Source: Acidobacteriota bacterium | GTDB lineage: Bacteria; Acidobacteriota; Vicinamibacteria; Vicinamibacterales; UBA2999 | Assembly: GCA_016192845.1 (NCBI GenBank) | Contig: JACPTI010000111.1 | Coordinates: 1 to 50,913 of the forward strand | Length of the DNA stretch: 50,913 nucleotides | Direction of reading: 5' to 3' | Shown: piece after piece, positions 1 to 6,933 of the stretch | Layout: every line of letters starts with the position of its first letter | How positions within the stretch are numbered: the stretch's first letter is position 1 | Notes under the pieces: generated by a model | The model's database searches: none | The model's input: only the letters and a program-made list of their open reading frames with translations | What the model was told of the DNA's origin: nothing | Program-made: the position numbers and the translations under genes

Positions 1-248
1 CAGTGCCTTTTCAGGCCGCGGCCGAACAGGAACCGCCTGAGGAGGGCGTGGGCGGCGCGGAACTGGACGAGGCGGCGCCGCCGGCCGACGAACCGCCGCC
101 GCTTCGTGCGGAAAGCGAGATGCCGGTGGCGGAAGGCGAGGTGCCGGCGGCGCACGCCGAGCCGGCGCCCGCGCCTCCAGCAGCGGACGAGCACGCGGCG
201 GCCCCGCCTCCGCCGTTCGATCACGCGGACCCCGAGCGGCTCGACTAG
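1..248 (+). CDS. C-terminal end of an unknown protein (5' cut by window edge)
   Basis: An open frame runs from the window edge to a TAG at 246-248. The visible ~81 residues are rich in Ala, Pro and Glu with no fold or motif, so this looks like the disordered acidic tail of a protein whose body lies upstream. It sits 39 nt before the first glycosyltransferase on the same strand, so it may belong to the same transcription unit. The in-frame codon at position 3 is GTG, but there is no reason to think it is the start. Function cannot be assigned from this fragment. Confidence 0.45.
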   Translation, partial: VPFQAAAEQEPPEEGVGGAELDEAAPPADEPPPLRAESEMPVAEGEVPAAHAEPAPAPPAADEHAAAPPPPFDHADPERLD

Positions 249-287
249 TCGCGCTTCGATCCTGTCGCGTGCGTTGCGGGTCGAAGC

Positions 288-1595
288 ATGAAGATCGCGA
301 TCGTCGTCCAGCGGTACGGAGCCGAGATCAGCGGCGGCGCCGAGCTGCACGCGCGCTACATTGCGGAGCTGCTCGCGCCGCGCATGGCGGTCCGCGTCTT
401 CACCACCTGCGCGCGCGACTACCTCACCTGGCGCAACGAGTACCCCGCCGGCACCGCGGAGGTGAACGGCGTGCCCGTCGAGCGATTCCGGGTGGCGCGC
501 GAGCGCGACGCCGAGGCCTTCGGCCACGCGTCGCGCCGCGTGTTCGGCCGCGTCCACACCGTGCAGGAGGAGATCGAGTGGCTGTGGAGCCAGGGGCCCG
601 TCTGCCCCGCGCTCGTCGCGCGGCTGCGCCGGATCGCGCGCCAGTTCGACTTCGTCCTGCTGTTCAGCCTCCGCTACTTCCCGACCTATTACGGCGTGCG
701 CGCCGTCGCCGATCGTGCCATTCTGGTGCCGACTGCCGAGCGCGAAGCGGCAGCGGCGCTCGGCATCTTTCAGCCGGTGCTGAGGGGCGTTCGCGGGATC
801 ATGTACAACTCGCCGGAGGAGCGCGCGATGCTGCACGCGCTGGCGGCGAACGAGGAGGTGCCCGGCGTGGTCGTCGGCGTCGGGTCGAGGATTCCGGCGG
901 CGGTCGCCCGCGACCGGGCGCGGCAGAAGTTCGGGCTGACCAGTCCGTTCCTGGTCTACGTCGGCCGCATCGACCCGAACAAGGGATGCGTGGAGCTGTT
1001 TGACTTCTTCATCCGCTACAGCAGCAGCTCGACGCACCCGCTGGACCTGGTGCTGATGGGCTCGTCAGCGATGGACGTGCCGGCGCATCCACGTATCCGG
1101 CACCTTGGTTTCGTCGCAGACGAGGACAAGTTCGACGTCATGGCGGCCGCCGCCGCGCTCGTCGTCCCCTCGTACTTCGAGAGCCTTTCGATGGTGGCGC
1201 TCGAGGCGTGGGCGCTCGGACGGCCGGTGCTCGCCAACGCGTGCTGCGACGTCCTCGTCGGCCAGTGCCTGCGCAGCCAGGCGGGGCTGTACTACGCCGA
1301 CGCCCTCGAGTTCGCTGCGGTGCTCGACTCGCTCGTCACCGAGCCGTCGGTCACGGAGGCGCTCGGCCGGAACGGCCGCGAGTATTTCGCGCGCCAGTAC
1401 GGCTGGCCCGTGATCGAGCGCAAATACCTCGAGATGTTCGATCGCCTGAAGGCGGCGCCCGCGGCGCCGCGGATGGAACCGCCGCCCGGATGGTTCGCGC
1501 AGCGGCGCCCGGTCGTCCCGGCCGCCGCGGATCTCCTCGCGCGCGTGCCGGCCGGCCCCGTGACGCATGAAGATCCGGCAGTCGTAGGGTTATGA
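288..1595 (+). CDS. GT4-family glycosyltransferase
   Basis: A 435-residue protein with the two-Rossmann GT-B layout. The N-terminal acceptor half opens with [19 protein letters not shown]. The C-terminal donor half contains [11 protein letters not shown] (about residues 224-234), a [20 protein letters not shown] stretch holding the GT4 E-x7-E motif, and a final [14 protein letters not shown] helix. Such enzymes transfer a sugar from an NDP-sugar to a glycan or lipid acceptor at the cytoplasmic face. Its stop overlaps the ATG of the next gene by 4 nt (ATGA), and that neighbour is a paralogue with the same opening pattern, so the two are probably co-translated and act in one glycan pathway. The C-terminal ~45 residues are Pro/Ala-rich and poorly conserved in type. 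Sugar and acceptor are unknown. Confidence 0.85.
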   Translation: MKIAIVVQRYGAEISGGAELHARYIAELLAPRMAVRVFTTCARDYLTWRNEYPAGTAEVNGVPVERFRVARERDAEAFGHASRRVFGRVHTVQEEIEWLWSQGPVCPALVARLRRIARQFDFVLLFSLRYFPTYYGVRAVADRAILVPTAEREAAAALGIFQPVLRGVRGIMYNSPEERAMLHALAANEEVPGVVVGVGSRIPAAVARDRARQKFGLTSPFLVYVGRIDPNKGCVELFDFFIRYSSSSTHPLDLVLMGSSAMDVPAHPRIRHLGFVADEDKFDVMAAAAALVVPSYFESLSMVALEAWALGRPVLANACCDVLVGQCLRSQAGLYYADALEFAAVLDSLVTEPSVTEALGRNGREYFARQYGWPVIERKYLEMFDRLKAAPAAPRMEPPPGWFAQRRPVVPAAADLLARVPAGPVTHEDPAVVGL

Positions 1596-2866
1596 AGTTC
1601 GCGTTCGTCACGCCCCGCTACGGCGCGGAGATCTCCGGCGGCCCGGAGCACGCCTGCCGCCTGCTTGCCGAGCATCTGAGCGAACGGCACGAGATCGACG
1701 CCCTGACCACCTGCGCACGCGATCCGTCGACGTGGGAGAACGAGTACGCGGAGGGTGCGGACCGGGTGCGTGGCGTGCTCGTGCGCCGCTTCGCCGTCAG
1801 CCAGGCGCACGACCGCGCGGCGTTCCGGCAGCTGTCCTCCCGGCTTCTGACGACGCCGCACGGCCGGACCGACGAGCAGGAATGGGTGCGCCGGCTCGGC
1901 CCGTCGTCGCCGGCGCTCATCGAGTACCTGAAGCGCCAGTATCGCACGTACGACGCGCTCGTCTTCTTCTCGCTGTACCATCCGACGACCGTGCTTGGCG
2001 TGGCGGTCGCCCCCGATCGCAGCATCGTCTTTCCGTACCTGCAGCTCGATCCGCCGCTGCGATTCGGCATCTGGGCCGAGCTGCTCGCCTGCGCGCGGGC
2101 GCTCGGGTACCTATCGGCGGCGGAACGGACGCTCGCCCGCGAGTTTCTCCGCGTCGCGGCGCCGGACGAGGAAGTGGTGGGCATCGGCATCGAGATGCCG
2201 ACACAGCAGTCGTATCCGCGCCATCAGCAGGACCCGGCCGACGAGATGAGCGACCAGGAGGAGGCGGAGCCCGACGCGGCGGGGGGCACCGCGGCGACCG
2301 ACTATCTGACAGGTCGTGGGGTGCTCTTCCGCCGCCGGCACCGGTTGTACGGGTCGTTCGTGCTGCACGCTGGCCGGATCGAGCCGGACAACGGCTGCGA
2401 GGAGATGCTCGAATACTTCGACAGCTACGCGGCCGCCGACGGCGACACGGCGCTCGTCCTGATGGGTGTCAAGATGATGAAGGTGCCGGAGCAGCCGTAC
2501 GTGCGCCTGGCCGGTGTACTGCCGGATCGCGAGCGGATGATCGCGTACGAGGCGGCCGACGTCACGCTCGCGCCCGAGCCGAACGACCTGCTCGCCACCA
2601 CGGTGCTGGAGAGCTTTGCGGTCGGGACCCCCGCACTCGTGAACGCGCGCAACCACGCCGCCGTCGACCACTGCCGGCGCGCGAACGCGGGGCTCTACTA
2701 CGCCAGCCGCGAGGAGTTCACCGAGGCCCTGCGGCTGCTGATGCACGACCCGCGCCTGCGCGAGCGGCTCGGCGAAAACGGGCGCCGGTACATCCGCCAG
2801 GACTACCGCTGGGAGGCGGTGCTGGGCCGGTTCGAGCGCCTCGTGGCCAAAGCCAGATCTTCGTGA
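1592..2866 (+). CDS. GT4-family glycosyltransferase, paralogue of the preceding gene
   Basis: A 424-residue protein sharing the opening [13 protein letters not shown] and the TTCARD element with its neighbour, plus the donor-half [14 protein letters not shown]. The usual E-x7-E site reads DLLATTVLE, so the first Glu is replaced by Asp. A charged insertion (about residues 203-245, rich in Asp, Glu and Gln) separates the two GT-B halves and is absent from the upstream paralogue. The start overlaps the previous stop by 4 nt. The pair look like a tandem duplication that diverged in specificity. A role in surface polysaccharide or glycolipid assembly is inference. The altered first acidic residue may lower or change activity. 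Confidence 0.8.
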   Translation: MKFAFVTPRYGAEISGGPEHACRLLAEHLSERHEIDALTTCARDPSTWENEYAEGADRVRGVLVRRFAVSQAHDRAAFRQLSSRLLTTPHGRTDEQEWVRRLGPSSPALIEYLKRQYRTYDALVFFSLYHPTTVLGVAVAPDRSIVFPYLQLDPPLRFGIWAELLACARALGYLSAAERTLAREFLRVAAPDEEVVGIGIEMPTQQSYPRHQQDPADEMSDQEEAEPDAAGGTAATDYLTGRGVLFRRRHRLYGSFVLHAGRIEPDNGCEEMLEYFDSYAAADGDTALVLMGVKMMKVPEQPYVRLAGVLPDRERMIAYEAADVTLAPEPNDLLATTVLESFAVGTPALVNARNHAAVDHCRRANAGLYYASREEFTEALRLLMHDPRLRERLGENGRRYIRQDYRWEAVLGRFERLVAKARSS

Positions 2867-2880
2867 CCGGGAGTCAGCCG

Positions 2881-2985
2881 ATGCCAAGACCAATTCCGCA
2901 CAGAATGACCGCCGAGATCGACGGCGACTTCGTCGTGTTCCTGATCGGCATGCGCATCAACAAGCCCTGGAAGATCCATCTAGAG
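2881..2985 (+). pseudogene. 5' remnant of a DUF4188 gene
   Basis: From the ATG at 2881 the frame encodes a stretch containing [20 protein letters not shown] followed by KPWKIH. This matches my memory of the extreme N-terminus of DUF4188 proteins, which are normally ~150 residues. The match stops after about 34 residues. The frame then runs without a stop into the start of the VOC gene at 3025. It looks like a deletion that removed the rest of DUF4188. Alternatively this frame could extend the VOC protein to 237 residues from 2881, but the VOC gene has its own good ribosome site. Confidence 0.5.
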
Positions 2986-3024
2986 GCAGCAGCGCGCGTC
3001 AACGCGCACGGACAGGAGGGTGCG

Positions 3025-3594
3025 ATGGAAGCGTTCGTCTCGCGATTGCTGAAGGAGTACGACGACGGCCGGATGAGCAGGCGGCAGCTCATTCAGCGGG
3101 TGGCGCTGGCGGCCGCGGCCGCAGGGGCTGGAACGAGCGCGGCCGCGCAGACCACGAGCGCGTTCCGGACCGTGCGTCTCGACCACATTTCCTATCAGGT
3201 TCCTGATTACCGACGGACGCGAGACTTCTACGCCGGCCTGATCGGGCTGTCGGTCGAGGCGGACAACGGCAAGGACTACTGCCAGCTGCAGTTTGGGGAC
3301 GCGCACAACGGCGGGGCGCGCGCGCGGTCGTTCCTGAGCCTCAGGACCCCTGCCGCGCAGGGCGGTCAGTCGGTGAACCCGAGAATCGATCATCTCGCGT
3401 TCACGATCGAGAACTGGGACACCAACCGCGTCAGAGCGGAGCTCGAGCGGCGAGGGCTGCAACCGCGCCTGGCGCCAGCTGGCGACGGCGACACGCCAAA
3501 CTACGTGAGCTTCTACGTTCCGGATCCCAACGGTCTGGAACTGCAGATCAGCGGGATCGCGAGGCCCGGCGACGCGCTCTACAAGCGGCCGTAG
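3025..3594 (+). CDS. exported VOC (glyoxalase/dioxygenase superfamily) protein
   Basis: A 189-residue protein. The start at 3025 is chosen because GGAGG at 3015-3019 precedes this ATG at normal spacing. The N-terminus has a twin-arginine element [11 protein letters not shown] followed by an Ala-rich hydrophobic stretch ending AAAQ, so Tat export is likely. One VOC module follows: [18 protein letters not shown], then HLAFTIEN, then [13 protein letters not shown], supplying the expected His/His/Glu metal ligands. VOC enzymes cover lyases, isomerases and extradiol dioxygenases, so the substrate cannot be told. The gene sits immediately upstream of the transporter-methyltransferase fusion (9-nt gap). 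Confidence 0.8.
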   Translation: MEAFVSRLLKEYDDGRMSRRQLIQRVALAAAAAGAGTSAAAQTTSAFRTVRLDHISYQVPDYRRTRDFYAGLIGLSVEADNGKDYCQLQFGDAHNGGARARSFLSLRTPAAQGGQSVNPRIDHLAFTIENWDTNRVRAELERRGLQPRLAPAGDGDTPNYVSFYVPDPNGLELQISGIARPGDALYKRP

Positions 3595-3603
3595 CGCCGG
3601 CCC

Positions 3604-5121
3604 GTGCTGCCCCGCGTCCTTCTTCTTGCAGCCGTCGTCATCTGGGGCTGGACCTTCGTCGCTACGAAGATCCTGCTGGAGGAACTCGGCGCGGTCGAGA
3701 TCTTCGCGCTGCGTCTGGCGATTGGGGTGCCGTTCCTCGGTCTCGTCCTCCTCGCCAGACGGGTGCCGTGGCCCTTCAGTAGCAGCGACGCCAGGCCGCT
3801 CACGCTGGCGGCCGCAATGCTCACCTTGCACTTCCTGATACAGATCGTCGGGCTCATGAGCACGACGGCCACCAACACAAGCTGGATCATCTCGGTGTCG
3901 CCGCTGGCGGTGGCCGCACTGTCCTTTCTCCTTCTCCGCGAACGGATCGGGCGTCAGGCCGTTGCCGGGATCGCGGTCGCGACCGGCGGGATTCTGCTGC
4001 TCATCTCGCGCGGCCGCCTCGGCGACCTCGGGTGGCTGCGGAGCACCGGCGACTGGCTGATTCTCGCCTCGGCGTTCACGTGGGCGCTCTACACGGTGAT
4101 GACTCGCGACCTCGCCCGCCGCCGCGACCCGCTCGCGGTCACCTTCGGCATCCTGCTCATCGCCGGCGCCTTCACCGCCGCACTCTTCGCCGTTTCGGCC
4201 GACGTGGCCAGCGTGCGCGCGCTCTCGATACGCGGGCTTGCGGCGCTGCTCTATCTGGCGATTCCTGGCCTGGCGCTCGGGCAGTGGTTCTGGCAGGAGG
4301 GCATCGCGCGGCTTGGCGCCGCGCGCGCGGGCCTGTTCCTGTATCTCGAGCCGGTAGCCACGGTGCTGCTGGCGGTGCCGCTGCTCGGCGAGTCGTTTGG
4401 TCCGATCATGGCGCTGGGCGGCGGGCTCGTCTTCGCGGGCGTGTACGTCGGCCAGCAGGATCGGGCGGCGGCGGATCCGGCGCCCGATCCTGAGCAGGAC
4501 GTGCCCTGTACCGAGGACCTGCAGAGCGCCGAGGGCGCGAAGGCCTGGGCCGAGACGGCCGAGCAGCGGCGCCCGGCTCGGGCGCGGTTCCGGGCGCTCA
4601 TCGCCGACCGCCTCGCGGCGCTCCCGCCCGGGTCGCACGTGCTGGAGCTGGGATCCGGTCCCGGCCTGCTGGCGGAGCACATCCTCGGCCGGTGTCCCCA
4701 GATCGGAAGTTACACGCTGTTCGATTTTTCGGCACCGATGCTCAAGATGGGCCGGGCGCGTGTGGAGCGATTTGCCGCCGCCCGCTTCGTGCTCGGTGAT
4801 TTCCGGTCGCCGGAGTGGACGCGGCAAGTTCGCGGATCGTACGACGCGGTCGTGTCGATGCAGGCGGTCCACGAGGTGCGGCACAAGCGCCACGTGCCGC
4901 GACTGTACGAGCAGGTCCGCCGGCTGCTGGCGCCGGGCGGCCTATTCCTCGTCTGCGACCGCACGCCCGAAGACGAGTCGCCGCGGAGCACGGCGCTCTT
5001 CATGACAGCCCAGGAACAGGTGGAGTCGCTGCAGCAGGCCGGCTTCGCCGACGTCCAGCTCGTGATGGCGGCCGACGCGCTCGCCTTCTGCGTGTGCCGT
5101 AACCCTGCGAAAGATCGATGA
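3604..5121 (+). CDS. EamA/DMT transporter fused to a class I SAM methyltransferase
   Basis: One 505-residue frame starting at GTG 3604. Residues 1 to about 290 form two EamA repeats with around ten hydrophobic helices (for example VIWGWTFVATKILL, then a second repeat with ASAFTWALYTVMTRDL), as in drug/metabolite exporters. A short charged linker leads to a Rossmann methyltransferase at about 315-500: motif I is VLELGSGPGLLAEHIL, followed by YDAVVSMQAVHEV and LLAPGGLFLVCDR. Each half is about the length of a free-standing protein and no stop or start separates them. A coupled role, in which a small molecule is methylated at the membrane and exported, is inference. The stop overlaps the next ATG by 4 nt. 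Confidence 0.85.
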   Translation: MLPRVLLLAAVVIWGWTFVATKILLEELGAVEIFALRLAIGVPFLGLVLLARRVPWPFSSSDARPLTLAAAMLTLHFLIQIVGLMSTTATNTSWIISVSPLAVAALSFLLLRERIGRQAVAGIAVATGGILLLISRGRLGDLGWLRSTGDWLILASAFTWALYTVMTRDLARRRDPLAVTFGILLIAGAFTAALFAVSADVASVRALSIRGLAALLYLAIPGLALGQWFWQEGIARLGAARAGLFLYLEPVATVLLAVPLLGESFGPIMALGGGLVFAGVYVGQQDRAAADPAPDPEQDVPCTEDLQSAEGAKAWAETAEQRRPARARFRALIADRLAALPPGSHVLELGSGPGLLAEHILGRCPQIGSYTLFDFSAPMLKMGRARVERFAAARFVLGDFRSPEWTRQVRGSYDAVVSMQAVHEVRHKRHVPRLYEQVRRLLAPGGLFLVCDRTPEDESPRSTALFMTAQEQVESLQQAGFADVQLVMAADALAFCVCRNPAKDR

Positions 5122-5429
5122 GCACGTTCGAGTTGCACTGGCAGCGCTTCGCTGATTTCGCCGAAGCCCGAAAGGCGTTCAGGGGGCGGTGCTACATCTA
5201 TATGCAAACAGACCCGCAGGAGAACGCCCTCCGTGTGGGTGAGAGTGACGATCTCTGGAAGAGGTATTTTGGTGGGACCGCCTATGCGCTAGCCGCGGTC
5301 ATGCACGGCTCCCGAAATCTGTTCTTTGTTGCCAGCGCGCCGGCGCGCTGGGGTGCCCATGGCGAGCGGCGGCACGGGGCGACATGCCCGACGCCGCAGA
5401 CGAGCGGAGGTTCTGAGCCCGATGTATAG
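5118..5429 (+). CDS. short GIY-YIG-like protein, probably 3'-truncated
   Basis: A 103-residue product starting in the ATGA overlap at 5118. The middle section has CYIYMQTD, then LRVGESDDLWKRY, then GGTAYALAAVMHG and LFFVAS. This order resembles the GIY...YIG core with the following Arg of GIY-YIG nucleases. The domain breaks off after FFVAS, and the last ~30 residues (Gly, Arg and Pro-rich) do not look like the rest of such a domain; the catalytic Glu and Asn normally found later are missing. The gene ends 4 nt before the convergent regulator gene, so its end may have been replaced or clipped. The assignment is tentative. Confidence 0.45.
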   Translation: MSTFELHWQRFADFAEARKAFRGRCYIYMQTDPQENALRVGESDDLWKRYFGGTAYALAAVMHGSRNLFFVASAPARWGAHGERRHGATCPTPQTSGGSEPDV

Positions 5430-5433
5430 ACTT

Positions 5434-6921
5434 CTATTCGCGCGTGATCTCCGAGCCGGTGAACGGCTGCCGCGACCGCGAGGAGCCGGCCGGCTTCGGC
5501 TCCCGGTCGGGCGCGGTCTCATCGCTTCCGTTCTTCTTGCGCCGCGGCCCGATCTCGTACCGCTTGATCATCTCGTTCAGCGTCGTCGGCTTGATGTGCA
5601 GCAGCTCGGCCGCGCGCTTCTGCACGCCGCCCGCCGCTTCCAGCGTTTCCTCGATCAGCCGTTTCTCGACGCTCGTGATCACCTCCTTGAACGAGATGCC
5701 CTCGGGCGGCACGACGAACCGCGGGATGTGGAACGGCGGGGCGGACCGCACGTGCTCGGGAATCAGATCGGCGCCGATGCGCGGGCCCGACGTGAGCACC
5801 ACCGCCCGCTCGATCACGTTCTCCAGCTCGCGGACGTTGCCGGGCCAGTCGTAGTCGGTCAGGAGGTCGACCGCCTCCGCGGTCAGCTCCAGGCCGGGCT
5901 TGTTGTTCTCGCGGCTGTACTTCTCGAGGAAGTGCTGCGCGAGCATCGGGATGTCTTCCTTCCGCTCGCGGAGCGGCGGCAGATAGATGCTGATCACATG
6001 GAGGCGGTAGTAGAGGTCCTCTCGGAAGCGCCCGTCGCTCACCAGCTCCCGCAGGTCGCAGTTGGTCGCCGCGATGATGCGGACGTCGACTTTGATCGTC
6101 TCCATGCCGCCGAGCCGCATGAACTCGCGCTCCTGGATGACGCGCAGCAGCTTCGCCTGCGTCTCGAGCGGAATGTTGCCGATCTCGTCGAAGAAGATGC
6201 TCCCCTTGTCGGCCAGATCGCACAGCCCCTTCTTCGGATAGACCGCGCCGGTGAACGCGCCCTTGACGTGCCCGAAGAGGGTCGACTCGAGCAGGTCCGG
6301 CGGCAGATTGCCGGAGTTGACCGTCACGAACGCGCGATCGGCGCGGGGGGAATGGGCGTGAATCGCGCGCGCCACCAGCTCCTTCCCCGTGCCGCTCTCG
6401 CCTGTGATCAGGATGGTCGAGCGGCTCGGCGCGGCCTGGATGATCAGGTTGAACACCTGCTTCATCCGCGGGCTGCGGCCGATGATGCCGGCGAAGTTTT
6501 GCTGCTGCGCCTGAATCGTCTGCCGGAGCGCCGTGTTCTCCGCCTTGAGCTGCCGGCGCTCCACCGCGTTCCGCACGACGACCAGCACCTCGTCGTTCTT
6601 GAACGGCTTGGTGACGTAGTCGAACGCGCCACGCTTCATCGCGGAAATCGCCGTCTCCACCGACGCGAACGCGGTGATCATGATCACCGGCAGGTCCTCG
6701 TCGATCTTCCTGAGCTCCTCGAGCGCGGCAAGGCCGTCGAGGCCCGGCATCATCAGATCGACGATGGCGGCGTCGAACGGCGTCGTCCTCGCCAGCTCGA
6801 TGCCTTCGGCGCCCGAGGCCGCCAGCCGCACCTGATACCCCTCGCGCGTCAGGAGCGCGTCGAGGATCTCGCGCATGATCTCTTCGTCGTCGATGACCAG
6901 GATGGAGCCGTTGCGCCGCAT
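5434..6921 (-). CDS. NtrC-family sigma-54-dependent response regulator
   Basis: A 495-residue protein in three parts. The receiver domain (1-125) has the acidic pair DDEE, phospho-acceptor Asp in AIVDLMMPG, and conserved Lys in YVTKPF. The AAA+ sigma-54 domain (about 145-385) has Walker A GESGTGKE, the intact sigma-54 contact loop GAFTGA, Walker B IFFDEIG and the R-finger region FREDLYYRLHV. The Fis-type helix-turn-helix is KRAAELLHIKPTTLNEMIKRY near residue 455. A Lys/Arg/Asp-rich tail follows. It activates sigma-54 promoters when phosphorylated. The kinase gene lies just upstream with a 12-nt gap, making a standard two-component operon. All key residues are present. Confidence 0.95.
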   Translation of the reverse strand: MRRNGSILVIDDEEIMREILDALLTREGYQVRLAASGAEGIELARTTPFDAAIVDLMMPGLDGLAALEELRKIDEDLPVIMITAFASVETAISAMKRGAFDYVTKPFKNDEVLVVVRNAVERRQLKAENTALRQTIQAQQQNFAGIIGRSPRMKQVFNLIIQAAPSRSTILITGESGTGKELVARAIHAHSPRADRAFVTVNSGNLPPDLLESTLFGHVKGAFTGAVYPKKGLCDLADKGSIFFDEIGNIPLETQAKLLRVIQEREFMRLGGMETIKVDVRIIAATNCDLRELVSDGRFREDLYYRLHVISIYLPPLRERKEDIPMLAQHFLEKYSRENNKPGLELTAEAVDLLTDYDWPGNVRELENVIERAVVLTSGPRIGADLIPEHVRSAPPFHIPRFVVPPEGISFKEVITSVEKRLIEETLEAAGGVQKRAAELLHIKPTTLNEMIKRYEIGPRRKKNGSDETAPDREPKPAGSSRSRQPFTGSEITRE

Positions 6922-6933
6922 GATGGGACCTGC

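Noticed and set aside
2980..4893. A 637-codon minus-strand frame
   Set aside because: It is antisense to the VOC gene and the transporter-methyltransferase fusion, with no domain-like sequence.
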